A DNA stretch of 17,369 bases from an uncultured Collinsella sp. Its GTDB lineage: Bacteria > Actinomycetota > Coriobacteriia > Coriobacteriales > Coriobacteriaceae. Under the pieces are notes generated by a model, which was not told where the DNA came from, ran no database searches, and saw only the letters and a list, made by a program, of their open reading frames with translations. This document shows positions 1-7,103 of the stretch, piece by piece. Made by a program: the position numbers and the translations under genes. How positions within the stretch are numbered: position 1 is the first letter of the stretch; each line of letters begins with the position of its first letter. The stretch spans positions 1 through 17,369 of the forward strand of contig CATWCP010000020.1 in assembly GCA_958349325.1 (NCBI GenBank), written 5' to 3'.

Positions 1-13
1 CCCCTTTTCCGCG

Positions 14-52
14 GAAACCCCGGCAGTTGCGAAGAGCTGCCGGGGTTTCTGT
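14..52 (+). terminator. Intrinsic terminator of the gene before the window
   Basis: A perfect 13-bp stem (14-26 with 37-49) encloses a 10-nt loop and is followed by a short T-containing tail. It presumably ends a plus-strand gene lying left of the window. It also means that gluQRS needs its own promoter downstream of this point. Confidence 0.8.
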
Positions 53-172
53 CGTCTAAGGTGCCAAGTTGATGGACGGGAATCAAAGCACCGAGTCTGC
101 AGCCCGTCACACGCAATGCGGGGCCCCGACAACTTACGGACCACAGCGACGCCTCCCCATCGCGTCCCGCGC

Positions 173-178
173 TATACT
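173..178 (+). promoter_or_regulatory. -10 box of a probable leaderless gluQRS promoter
   Basis: TATACT lies 7 nt before the ATG at 186, so the expected transcription start coincides with the start codon. No Shine-Dalgarno sequence is visible before 186, which fits leaderless translation. No good -35 box is visible. This is inferred from spacing alone. Confidence 0.45.
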
Positions 179-185
179 CGTCCGC

Positions 186-1196
186 ATGGATATCAACGCA
201 CGCAACATAGCAACACACGCCGCGGACGCGCCAGCGACGCCACCCGCCTCCGCCCCCGCGCCCGTCGTGGGCCGCTTTGCCCCGTCGCCCTCGGGCCGCA
301 TGCACTTGGGCAACGTGTTCAGCTGCCTGTGCTCGTGGCTTTCGGCCCGCAGCCAAGGCGGCAGCATCGTGCTGCGCATCGAGGACCTGGACGATCGCTG
401 CAAGCGCCCGGAACTTGCCACTCAATTGATTGACGACCTGGCCTGGCTGGGGCTCGAGTGGGACGAAGGCCCCTACTACCAGCACGATCGCCTGGATCTG
501 TACGAGGACGCCCTGCGTCAGCTGCAAGACGCTGGCCTCACCTATCCCTGTTTTTGCACGCGTGCCGAACTCCACGCCGCGAGCGCGCCGCACGCGAGCG
601 ACGGCACGCCCATCTACCGCGGCGCCTGCCGAGACCTTTCTGCCGAGGAGGTTGCCCGCCGCAGCGCTCTGCGCGCTCCGGCCACGCGCCTGCGCGTACC
701 CGCCGTCGACGACCTCGCCAGCGACGTGATCGAATTCGTGGACCGCACGTACGGAGCCCAATGCGAAGCACTCGCCACCGAGTGCGGTGACTTTTTGGTG
801 CGCCGCAGCGACGGCGTTTTTGCCTACCAGCTAGCCGTGGTGGTCGACGACGCTGCCATGGACGTCACCGAGGTCGTGCGCGGATGCGATCTGCTGGGCT
901 CCACGCCGCGCCAGATCTACCTGCAGCATCTGCTGGGACTGTCCACACCGCACTACGCACATATTCCGCTGCTCATGTCACCGGACGGCCGCCGCCTTTC
1001 CAAGCGCGACCGCGATCTGGACCTGGGCGAACTACGCGCCCGCTTTGGCACGCCCGAGGCACTGCTGGGATGGCTCGCCGGGCAAACGGGCATCGCGCCG
1101 GACACCACGCCACGCTCTGCCGAGCAACTGGTCGAGCACTTTAGCTGGGATGTTATCCGTACGCATCGGGAAAACATCACTGTAACGGTCGAGTAG
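186..1196 (+). CDS. gluQ: Glutamyl-Q tRNA(Asp) synthetase
   Basis: The protein is 336 aa and resembles the catalytic half of glutamyl-tRNA synthetase without the anticodon-binding domain. GluQRS enzymes attach glutamate to queuosine at position 34 of tRNA-Asp. Visible features are the RFAPSPSG segment followed by the HIGH-type motif HLGN (residues 40-43), a zinc-site pattern typical of this family (C122-x-C124 and Y144-x3-C148), and the KMSKS-type motif RRLSKRD near the C-terminus. I chose the ATG at 186 because homology begins about 27 residues later and a -10 box sits just upstream. A longer in-frame start at 72 has an AAGGTG ribosome-site candidate and would add 38 residues unlike the family. 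It converges on the next gene with a 15-nt gap and no visible terminator. Confidence 0.9.
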   Translation: MDINARNIATHAADAPATPPASAPAPVVGRFAPSPSGRMHLGNVFSCLCSWLSARSQGGSIVLRIEDLDDRCKRPELATQLIDDLAWLGLEWDEGPYYQHDRLDLYEDALRQLQDAGLTYPCFCTRAELHAASAPHASDGTPIYRGACRDLSAEEVARRSALRAPATRLRVPAVDDLASDVIEFVDRTYGAQCEALATECGDFLVRRSDGVFAYQLAVVVDDAAMDVTEVVRGCDLLGSTPRQIYLQHLLGLSTPHYAHIPLLMSPDGRRLSKRDRDLDLGELRARFGTPEALLGWLAGQTGIAPDTTPRSAEQLVEHFSWDVIRTHRENITVTVE

Positions 1197-1211
1197 CCAG
1201 CCACCCCGCCC

Positions 1212-1937
1212 CTACGCGACATCCCAGGGCTGGAGTTCGTCGCCCAGGCGAACGATGCAGTCGTAGAGCACGGTATGGCGCTCGGCAGGGTTGGCGTCGC
1301 GATGAAAATGCCCGTAATACCAGCGCTTGTAATCCAAGCGGTCTTCCAGCTCATCAAAAAACGCCGTAAGCCGATCAACGTCGGGGCAATTCCAGCCGGG
1401 TGCCGGATAGAGCGTGGGCGAAAGCATGCGCGTGGAGCAGGTGTGGGTGATCACGTAGTCGACCTTCCAGCCCACGCTGTCGAGCTTTGCCCGCGCCTCC
1501 TCAAAGTTGCGCTCGTCCGGAAGCTCTTGCGGCCACCAGCTGGAATACGGAATGCGATATTCCTTGTCCACGCTCGTGGCGCCGCCCATGGTAAAGATCA
1601 TTGAGTCATCGAGCTCGAAAGTCTCGCCACGCGCCAGGCGCCGTATGGGAGAGGTATCCGACAGGCGCTGCGTCAGCCCGCCGTGCCACAACTCCATGGG
1701 GCGCTCCGACCAGTGATCGAAACGCTCGTGGTTGCCGTCGACAAACAGCACGGTATAGGGGCGCGACTCCAGCCAGGCGATGTCGGCACATTCCTCAGCA
1801 GAGAAATCCCACGGAAAGCCAAAGTCGCCCGCGATGATGAGATAGTCGTCGCTCGTCAGACTATCCCCGAGCTCCCAGTCGCGAAGCTTTTGCATGTCGA
1901 CGCCGCCGTGAATATCGCCCGTCACATAGACCGTCAT
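1212..1937 (-). CDS. Calcineurin-like metallophosphoesterase
   Basis: This 241-aa protein carries the ordered metal-binding motifs of the calcineurin-like phosphoesterase superfamily: GDIHG (residues 7-11), AGDFG, DGNHERFD, the ITHTCS histidine and GHFH near the C-terminus. These would bind a two-metal centre for hydrolysis of a phosphomonoester or phosphodiester. The substrate cannot be read from the sequence. The start at 1937 is preceded by an AGGGAAG ribosome site; an in-frame start 12 codons upstream (1973) lacks one. There is no signal peptide, so it is probably cytoplasmic. It lies downstream of the small membrane-protein gene on the same strand, with an 85-nt gap, and may have its own promoter there. 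Confidence 0.85.
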   Translation of the reverse strand: MTVYVTGDIHGGVDMQKLRDWELGDSLTSDDYLIIAGDFGFPWDFSAEECADIAWLESRPYTVLFVDGNHERFDHWSERPMELWHGGLTQRLSDTSPIRRLARGETFELDDSMIFTMGGATSVDKEYRIPYSSWWPQELPDERNFEEARAKLDSVGWKVDYVITHTCSTRMLSPTLYPAPGWNCPDVDRLTAFFDELEDRLDYKRWYYGHFHRDANPAERHTVLYDCIVRLGDELQPWDVA

Positions 1938-2022
1938 CGGATCACCACTTCCCTGTAAGTCGCTAGCCCACATTCTGCACGATCACTAAGTCAACCGTTC
2001 CAGCCCTTCCATCCTTTGGGAC

Positions 2023-2262
2023 CTACCCCTCGCTCTTCCATCCAAACGGGTCAAACACCCAAAAGATCAGATCGAGCACGCCGCCGGTCATCATGGCGCC
2101 GGCAAGAGCCATGATGACGTGCAGAAAGTTGGCACTTCGGAGCACGTCGAATGGCCCCAGAGCAGCCAGCAACGCAACCGCTGCGCCGGCAAGGCACAAC
2201 GCGAGGCACGGCCCCGCGTCCTTGACGCGCTTCTTTGCGAGATGCTTTGCGTTGTCACTCAT
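2023..2262 (-). CDS. Small two-helix membrane protein, unknown function
   Basis: The predicted protein is 79 aa with two hydrophobic stretches, about residues 18-35 and 43-65, and short charged ends. I recognise no family. The start at 2262 has a clear AAGGAG ribosome site; the reading frame continues upstream to 2358 but without ribosome-site support. The lysine-rich N-terminus (about residues 8-14) suggests it faces the cytoplasm, giving a hairpin topology. It lies divergent from the DUF4342/two-component unit across a 358-nt region and upstream of the metallophosphoesterase on the same strand. Confidence 0.65.
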   Translation of the reverse strand: MSDNAKHLAKKRVKDAGPCLALCLAGAAVALLAALGPFDVLRSANFLHVIMALAGAMMTGGVLDLIFWVFDPFGWKSEG

Positions 2263-2620
2263 CGGTATCGAACTCCTTAGAGGGTCGTTGTTCAGATGCA
2301 TGCCGCCGCGGCGGAGCAGGGCGGCAGGGTAAGTGTCACATGTCGTGCGGACATCCATGGGGAAACCGCCTGCTCGACCAACCTTTGACGCCGTTTTGCA
2401 CCGACACCACGTCCCCCGCTATCGAGGCCTAATACTTTTCCCACCGCTACCCAAAAACTCATCCAACGTTAATCTTGGCTCAAGAATCGCTTAATCTATA
2501 ACCTGCACTATAGAGTTCGACCAAGGGCGGGGCGGCGCCGCGCAACGCAGGCCGCCGAACGCAACGCTCGCGCCCGGGCAGATCGCCCGGCGTCGCGCCC
2601 ATCGAACGAAAGGACAGGTC
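2263..2620. other. Divergent intergenic region, 358 nt
   Basis: No convincing gene was found. It holds the promoter candidate for the plus-strand DUF4342/two-component unit (2475-2502), a GC-rich leader with a small hairpin (2574-2579 pairing with 2585-2590), and whatever promoter drives the minus-strand small membrane protein, which I could not place. Confidence 0.6.
2475..2502 (+). promoter_or_regulatory. Promoter candidate for the DUF4342/two-component unit
   Basis: TTGGCT (2475-2480), a 16-nt spacer and TATAAC (2497-2502) are close to the sigma-70 consensus. The start would be near 2509, leaving a GC-rich leader of about 110 nt. A second -10-like TATAGA (2509-2514) lacks a matching -35 box. 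Confidence 0.5.
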
Positions 2621-3163
2621 ATGGACGACCTCGAAAAAGTTGAAACCATCCGCACCAAGTGCAACGTGAGCTACACCGATGCCAAAGCCGCGCTCGACGC
2701 CGCCGACGGCAACGTTTTGGACGCCATCATTTGGCTCGAGTCGCAAGGCAAGACCCAGACCACGTCGGCGCACGCCGCCACCGAGTCCGCGCCGGTCGAC
2801 GAACCCTCGGCCGAGATGGTCGCCGCGCAGGCCGCCTACGAGAAGTCGAGCGAAAAGACCGACTTCTCCAAGAAGATGGACAGCGTGTGGGAGTACCTCA
2901 AAAAGCTCTTCCGCCTGAGCCTGGACACCAAGTTTATCGCCACGCGCCGCGATGCAATCATCCTCAACATCCCCATCCTGATCCCCATCATCGCCCTGTT
3001 TGCCTGGGGCGCCACGATATGGCTGATGCTGATCGGCCTGTTCTTTGGCATGCGTTACCGCATCGATAGCGACGGCGACGTGCCCAGCAGCATCAACAAT
3101 CTTATGAATCACGCCGCCGACGCCGCGGACGACATCAAGCAAAATCTCAACGACGACAAGTAA
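2621..3163 (+). CDS. UBA-like / DUF4342 membrane protein
   Basis: This 180-aa protein has an N-terminal UBA-like fold (about residues 1-45), with the pattern VSYTDAKAALDAADGNVLDA that resembles the N-terminus of EF-Ts and other bacterial UBA-like modules. A variable linker follows, then a DUF4342-type domain (about 85-155) with a lysine/aromatic segment, an ILNIPILIPI stretch and about 35 hydrophobic residues that probably span or enter the membrane. The C-terminal tail is acidic. The family's function is not established. A GAAAGGA ribosome site sits 6 nt before the start. Only 18 nt separate it from the response regulator, so co-transcription is likely and it may be a partner or target of the two-component system. 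Confidence 0.75.
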   Translation: MDDLEKVETIRTKCNVSYTDAKAALDAADGNVLDAIIWLESQGKTQTTSAHAATESAPVDEPSAEMVAAQAAYEKSSEKTDFSKKMDSVWEYLKKLFRLSLDTKFIATRRDAIILNIPILIPIIALFAWGATIWLMLIGLFFGMRYRIDSDGDVPSSINNLMNHAADAADDIKQNLNDDK

Positions 3164-3181
3164 TCGCAGACGGGGGCACGC

Positions 3182-3964
3182 ATGGCACGAATCCTGATCG
3201 TAGAGGACGAGGAGAAAATCGCCCGCTTTGTGACGCTCGAGCTGGAGCACGAGGGCTACCAAGTGGAGCACGCCTCCGACGGCCGCACCGCCGTGGACCT
3301 GGCGCTGGAGCGCGACTACGATCTGATTCTGCTCGATGTGCTGTTGCCGCAGCTCAACGGCATGGAGGTGCTGCGGCGTGTCCGCAAGCACAAGGATGTG
3401 CCGGTGATTATGGTCACCGCGCGAGATGCCGTGATGGACAAGGTGGCCGGGCTCGATGCCGGTGCTGACGATTACCTAACCAAGCCGTTTGCCATTGAGG
3501 AACTGTTCGCACGGATCCGCGTTGCGCTGAAGCGCTCGGAGGCCGTGCGGACGGCTTCGGGCGTTGGCGGCGCCGGGGCCAGAGCGGGTATGGCGGGCGG
3601 CGCGGGTGTCGGCGCCGCTGCTGAGCCCCCAGCTGGCGGCTCAGCCCAAGCCGCCGTGCCCTCCCCCGCTACGCTCACCGTTGGCTCGGTCGTGCTCGAT
3701 CCCGATCGCCGCGAAGTCACAGTCGGCGGCTCGCCTATCGCGCTCACGGCTCGCGAGTTCGACGTCCTCGCCCTGCTTATGGCGCATGCCGAGACCGTGC
3801 TCACACGCGAGCGCATCGCGCACGAAGCGCTGGGCTACGAATACATGGGCGACACCAACAACGTCGACGTGCACATCGCGCATCTACGCGCCAAGATCGA
3901 GGACGCCGGCGGCGCCCGCATCATCCAAACCGTGCGCGGGGTGGGCTATGTCTGCCGCGCGTAA
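3182..3964 (+). CDS. OmpR/PhoB-family response regulator
   Basis: The protein is 260 aa. The receiver domain (about 1-118) has the acidic pair E8-D9, the phosphoacceptor D52 in LILLDVLLP, T79 and K101 in the LTKPF motif. The winged-helix DNA-binding domain (about 165-258) contains LTAREFDVLALL and ends RTVRGVGYVCR-like, as usual for this family. The two are joined by an unusually long linker (about 120-163) rich in Gly, Ala and Pro, which makes the protein longer than the usual 225-240 aa. The gene starts with a G-rich ribosome site and overlaps the kinase gene by 17 nt, a typical cognate arrangement. The signal and regulon are unknown. Confidence 0.93.
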   Translation: MARILIVEDEEKIARFVTLELEHEGYQVEHASDGRTAVDLALERDYDLILLDVLLPQLNGMEVLRRVRKHKDVPVIMVTARDAVMDKVAGLDAGADDYLTKPFAIEELFARIRVALKRSEAVRTASGVGGAGARAGMAGGAGVGAAAEPPAGGSAQAAVPSPATLTVGSVVLDPDRREVTVGGSPIALTAREFDVLALLMAHAETVLTRERIAHEALGYEYMGDTNNVDVHIAHLRAKIEDAGGARIIQTVRGVGYVCRA

Positions 3965-5243
3965 CGCCGAGGCCAAGCGCGTCACCTCCATCGCCCGCGC
4001 CATCAACTGGAGCTATATGTGGCGCCGCCTGATGAGCTACGTTTGGCTCGACCTGCTGCTAGTAGTGATTGTGGCGGCGATCCTTGTCTATGGATACAAC
4101 CAGACGCTGCCCAACGGCGCGTTTACCGCAGGATGGATCCCCAGCGCCACCGTTCGCGGCATGACGCTGACGCCCGCGCGCGGCTGGGACCTGACAACGC
4201 TCACCTATACCGTCGAGCTCGCGCGTACCACCAAGACTTTCCCCCTCGCGCAGGACCTCGTCACGCTATGGCCTCTCTACCTTGTCGTTGTGGGTTGGCA
4301 GGTCATCAGCGTGCTCAACATGCTCGGCGGCGCCCGCCGCGTGCGCCGCACCATGGCGCCGCTCAACGATCTGGCCCTGCGCGTGGACGAACTCGGCCGC
4401 ATGCAACTCGCCGGCGGCAAAATGGAAACACTGGAGCAGGCCATCGAGCGCGCAAGCGTCGACTCGCCGAGCGTCACCACCGGCGACGCCGACCTGGCAA
4501 GCATCGAGGTCGCACTCAACCGCCTGCTGCGCCAGATGCAAGAGGCCAAGCTGCAGCAGATGCGCTTTGTCAACGACGCGAGCCACGAGCTGCGCACGCC
4601 CATCGCGGTGATTCAGGGCTACGTGAACATGCTCGACCGCTGGGGTAAGGACGACCCGGACGTGCTGGCGGAATCCATCGCGTCCCTCAAGGCCGAAAGC
4701 GAGCACATGCAAGAGCTTGTGGAGCAGCTGCTGTTTTTGGCGCGCGGCGATGCCGGGCGCACGGTCCTGCGGCGCGCGCATACCAACTTGGCTGCACTGG
4801 TCAGCGAGGTATGCGAAGAATCGCAGATGATCGATACCGAGCACACGTATCGGCTGGCTTCTGACGCTGCGCTTGCCAGCGACCCGCGCTGCGACGCGCC
4901 CGTCGACGTGGCGCTCGTGAAGCAGGCTCTGCGCGTGATCGTGCAAAACGCCGCCAAGTACTCGGATGCGGGAACGACCGTCACATTTGGCATAACGCCG
5001 GATGCGGGCGCGGGCACGATCGACATAAGTGTTGAGGACGAGGGCATCGGCATGAACCAGGAATCCGCAGCTCACGCGTTCGAGCGGTTCTACCGTGCCG
5101 ACAACGCGCGCGATGCCGGCGCACAGGGTTCGGGTCTGGGACTTGCGATCGCCAAGTGGATCGTCGACAGCCACGGCGGCGTCATCGGTGTGACCTCGGT
5201 CGAAGGGGTCGGCAGCCGCTTTACGATTCGCCTGCCACGATAG
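3948..5243 (+). CDS. Sensor histidine kinase of the two-component system
   Basis: This 431-aa protein has a transmembrane helix at about 33-50, an extracytoplasmic segment of about 50 residues, a second helix at about 105-127, a HAMP-like linker, and then the kinase core. The H-box SHELRTPIAVIQGY holds the phosphoacceptor H213. The ATPase domain has an N-box (N334 in QNAAKYSD), a G1 box (DEGIGM), an F-box (FERFYRAD) and a G2 box (GSGLGLAIAK). It is predicted to autophosphorylate at H213 and pass phosphate to D52 of the upstream regulator. The ATG at 3948 overlaps the regulator gene by 17 nt; a later ATG at 4017 would shorten only the cytoplasmic N-terminus. The frame stays open well upstream of 3948, but inside the regulator gene and without homology. 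Confidence 0.93.
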   Translation: MSAARNAEAKRVTSIARAINWSYMWRRLMSYVWLDLLLVVIVAAILVYGYNQTLPNGAFTAGWIPSATVRGMTLTPARGWDLTTLTYTVELARTTKTFPLAQDLVTLWPLYLVVVGWQVISVLNMLGGARRVRRTMAPLNDLALRVDELGRMQLAGGKMETLEQAIERASVDSPSVTTGDADLASIEVALNRLLRQMQEAKLQQMRFVNDASHELRTPIAVIQGYVNMLDRWGKDDPDVLAESIASLKAESEHMQELVEQLLFLARGDAGRTVLRRAHTNLAALVSEVCEESQMIDTEHTYRLASDAALASDPRCDAPVDVALVKQALRVIVQNAAKYSDAGTTVTFGITPDAGAGTIDISVEDEGIGMNQESAAHAFERFYRADNARDAGAQGSGLGLAIAKWIVDSHGGVIGVTSVEGVGSRFTIRLPR

Positions 5244-5262
5244 GAAGCCCCTCGGCATAAAT

Positions 5263-5297
5263 AAAGGGATAGGGCCACGCGGCCCTATCCCTTTTTG
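5263..5297. terminator. Bidirectional terminator between kinase and VOC genes
   Basis: A perfect 14-bp stem (5263-5276 with 5281-5294) encloses an ACGC tetraloop. On the plus strand it ends in TTTTT; on the minus strand the T-rich sequence at 5257-5265 follows. It sits between converging genes and probably serves both. Confidence 0.88.
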
Positions 5298-5318
5298 CCA
5301 GCTATGGCAGCTTGTGCG

Positions 5319-5693
5319 CTACTCGCGGCACAGGTGCACGGCGAAACCGGCGAACTCGCGCTTAAAGTACACGAGCTTGGTACCACCGTCGGGCAGCAGC
5401 GCGCGCGACTCCTCGTTGACCTCGAGCCCGCGCTCGGCAAACCACTTCTCAGCTGCATCGATGTCGTTAACGGCAAAGCCGATGTGGCCCTTGGTGCCAC
5501 GACCGTTCTGCTTCATGATCTCGACCAGCGAATCGTTGAAGTACGAAACCGGGGTCTCGATGACGGGCAGGCCCATCATCGTCGAGAACAGCTCCGCGAT
5601 CTCCAGGGCGTCTGCCGGGTCGGCAGCGTTAATGCCCACATGGGCAACGCGCATGCCAAAGAGCTCGACCGGGTTGGCGTTCTGCTCACTCAT
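5319..5693 (-). CDS. VOC-fold (glyoxalase-like) protein
   Basis: This 124-aa protein belongs to the vicinal oxygen chelate superfamily. It shows two short beta-alpha-beta halves: VAHVGINAADPADALEIAEL, then KGHIGFAVNDIDAAEKWFAE, ending in GFAVHL. From memory, the pattern resembles the VOC domain found fused to the C-terminus of KDPG/KHG-type aldolases, but here it stands alone; I cannot verify that by search. The usual metal residues are only partly apparent, so catalytic activity is uncertain. The start lies 11 nt after the EIIB stop codon with no strong ribosome site, suggesting translational coupling. The partner gene suggests a sugar or sugar-acid role. Confidence 0.75.
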   Translation of the reverse strand: MSEQNANPVELFGMRVAHVGINAADPADALEIAELFSTMMGLPVIETPVSYFNDSLVEIMKQNGRGTKGHIGFAVNDIDAAEKWFAERGLEVNEESRALLPDGGTKLVYFKREFAGFAVHLCRE

Positions 5694-5704
5694 ACAGTCA
5701 GCGC

Positions 5705-5992
5705 CTACTGAGCCATGACGTCGAGGACGGCCTTCTCGGCAGCAACGCGGTTCATGCCGGTCATGAAGGGCACGCCGCTCACGTACGGGCAGGTGAGGCC
5801 CTCGGGGGCAACGGTGGTGGCGATCAGCAGGTCAGCGCCCTCGTCGCAATAGTCCTTGGCCTCGGAGATGGCACACTGCACGATCTCATACTTGCCGGCA
5901 TAACCGTTGGCGTCGAGCAGGGTAGCGACCTTCTGGGCAACGAGTGTGGAAGTAGCAGCGCCAGCACCGCAAGCCAAAACGATCTTCTTCAT
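5705..5992 (-). CDS. PTS EIIB component, galactitol (GatB) type
   Basis: The protein is 95 aa, the full length of a single-domain EIIB. The N-terminus KKIVLACGAGAATSTLVAQK carries the phosphorylated cysteine at residue 8, followed by the phosphate-binding loop, as in GatB-family components. These proteins receive phosphate from EIIA and pass it to a sugar entering through EIIC. No EIIA or EIIC gene lies beside it; the only operon partner is the VOC gene downstream. It could serve a permease encoded elsewhere or act in regulation. A GGGAGA ribosome site precedes the start. A weak -10 candidate (TACACT on the minus strand, 6027-6032) lies upstream. Confidence 0.85.
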   Translation of the reverse strand: MKKIVLACGAGAATSTLVAQKVATLLDANGYAGKYEIVQCAISEAKDYCDEGADLLIATTVAPEGLTCPYVSGVPFMTGMNRVAAEKAVLDVMAQ

Positions 5993-6094
5993 AGGTAATG
6001 TCTCCCTTCATGGTTTACTTTAGGTAAGTGTACCGCAGCGAGCGATGGCACTCAGCCTCGATGAGCTTTTATGCCAGTTTGCTTGCGCGCTGCG

Positions 6095-6100
6095 TATAAT
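6095..6100 (+). promoter_or_regulatory. -10 box of the 6156 gene
   Basis: A consensus TATAAT sits about 55 nt before the start codon of the membrane-anchored protein. The predicted start is near 6107, giving a leader of about 50 nt that includes an AAGGA ribosome site. The -35 region is weak. Confidence 0.6.
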
Positions 6101-6155
6101 ACATCTAGTACGTGTTGTTATACCGCTCGCTTTATGAGCGACTAAGGACCCTAAT

Positions 6156-6779
6156 ATGCCCGATTCCCGCACACTCTGGACCGCCGTCGTTATCATCTGC
6201 ATCGCCGTGTCGGTGTTCTTTAGCGTCAAAAAACGCACCACGTTCAAGCGTCTGCAGCAGTTGATGGCCGCCAAGCAGTGGGACGAGTTCGATCGTTTGC
6301 TCGACGGCAAACTCACCAGCATGCTGTACCCACGCTACAACCGCGACTACCTGCGCCTGAACTCCTATCTGCTGCGCGAGGACCACGAGCGTGCCAGCGA
6401 GATGTTCGACCTGCTGCTGGGGCTCAACCTCCCCAAGATGCAGCGCGTCGACCTGGTGATCAAAGCCTTTAACTACTATGTTGGCCAGGAGGACCGCAAG
6501 AAGTCCAAGGAGTTGCTGCACGAGATCAAGGGCTTTGAGGGCGGTCAGGCCGAGGCAGTTGCGCACGAGTGCCAGCTGATGTACGACACGATGATCCTCA
6601 AGCGCCACAACGACATTCCCGAGCTGGAGCGCATGCTCGAGGATGTCGGCGACGACCCGGTCAAGCGCTGCCGCTTGGAGTACCTGCTGGCCCTGCAGTA
6701 CCAGAACAAGGGCGACGAAGCCAAGTTCCAGGAGTTCCTGGAGAAGTCGGGCCAACACTCGATGGCCGTCAACGCGTAA
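6156..6779 (+). CDS. Membrane-anchored helical-repeat protein, unknown function
   Basis: This 207-aa protein begins with a single hydrophobic helix (about residues 7-23) followed by the basic segment KKRTTFKR, so the rest should face the cytoplasm. The remainder is strongly helical and charged, with repeated pairs such as DEFDRLLDGKL, RASEMFDLLLGL and KKSKELLHEIKG that resemble degenerate TPR helices. I cannot assign it to a named family. It has its own promoter and ribosome site and stops 31 nt before tRNA-Leu. Its neighbours give no functional clue; a scaffold or adaptor at the membrane is only a guess. Confidence 0.7.
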   Translation: MPDSRTLWTAVVIICIAVSVFFSVKKRTTFKRLQQLMAAKQWDEFDRLLDGKLTSMLYPRYNRDYLRLNSYLLREDHERASEMFDLLLGLNLPKMQRVDLVIKAFNYYVGQEDRKKSKELLHEIKGFEGGQAEAVAHECQLMYDTMILKRHNDIPELERMLEDVGDDPVKRCRLEYLLALQYQNKGDEAKFQEFLEKSGQHSMAVNA

Positions 6780-6793
6780 CGGACGGCTTGTGC

Positions 6794-6799
6794 TAGACT
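6794..6799 (+). promoter_or_regulatory. Extended -10 promoter of tRNA-Leu
   Basis: TGCTAGACT contains a TGn extension followed by TAGACT, 11 nt before the mature tRNA. No clear -35 box is seen. The box lies within a small inverted repeat (AGACT-TCT-AGTCT, 6795-6807). Confidence 0.5.
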
Positions 6800-6810
6800 T
6801 CTAGTCTCAC

Positions 6811-6895
6811 GGGGGCGTGGCGGAATTGGCATACGCAGGAGACTTAAAATCTCTCGCCGCAAGGATTGTGGGTTCGAGTCCCACCGCCCCTACCA
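6811..6895 (+). tRNA. tRNA-Leu (anticodon UAA)
   Basis: It is an 85-nt tRNA with the CCA end encoded. The acceptor stem pairs GGGGGCG with CGCCCCT (the first pair is G-U), with discriminator A. The anticodon loop CTTAAAA gives UAA, reading leucine UUA codons (and UUG if wobble is allowed). A long variable arm, as expected for tRNA-Leu, precedes the T-arm GGGTTCGAGTCCC. Confidence 0.95.
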
Positions 6896-6906
6896 TGTGA
6901 TTGCTT

Positions 6907-6945
6907 GCGAGCCCGTGTTCCCCAGGGATGCGGGCTCGCTTCTTT
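6907..6945 (+). terminator. Terminator of tRNA-Leu (copy 1)
   Basis: A 9-bp GC stem (6907-6915 with 6931-6939), with an inner CCC/GGG pairing, is followed by TTCTTTA. It begins 12 nt after the CCA end of the tRNA. Confidence 0.85.
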
Positions 6946-6952
6946 AAGATGC

Positions 6953-7093
6953 CGGTGGGACTCGAACCCGCGAGGGGGCGAGCGTTAAGCGGACGCGCAG
7001 CGTCCGAAGCGAGCCGGCGAGGGCGCCGACAGGCGGCCGAAGCCGGTGCGTATTTGCGCAGCAAATGCGCGGACGTCCCACCGCCCCTACCAT
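6953..7093. repeat. Structured tRNA-derived element downstream of tRNA-Leu
   Basis: The left end (6953-6969) is a perfect 17-nt inverted copy of the tRNA-Leu T-arm (6870-6886). The right end (7075-7093) is a perfect 19-nt direct copy of the tRNA 3' end (6878-6896). The 8-nt ends 6954-6961 and 7075-7082 pair with each other and close three internal hairpins: 6990-6995 with 7001-7006; 7013-7018 with 7042-7047; and 7048-7057 with 7061-7070 (10 bp, triloop). It looks like a branched RNA or a decayed mobile or duplicated tRNA segment. It is not a complete tRNA. Confidence 0.7.
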
Positions 7094-7103
7094 ATGGAGC
7101 TTT

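Noticed and set aside
1960..1994. TTGACT (minus strand, 1989-1994) as the -35 box of the metallophosphoesterase promoter
   Set aside because: The best -10-like sequence (TAGCGA, 1960-1965) is about 23 nt away, too far for a normal spacer.
2480..3391. Long minus-strand open frame opposite the DUF4342 gene
   Set aside because: It is a shadow of the GC-rich DUF4342 and regulator genes, without a ribosome site or recognisable protein.
3564..3947. Upstream extension of the histidine kinase frame
   Set aside because: This part lies within the regulator gene in another frame and has no kinase-family character. The ATG at 3948 fits the usual overlap.
4266..5258. 330-codon minus-strand open frame opposite the histidine kinase
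   Set aside because: It is a shadow of the kinase, with no homology features, and crosses into the terminator region.
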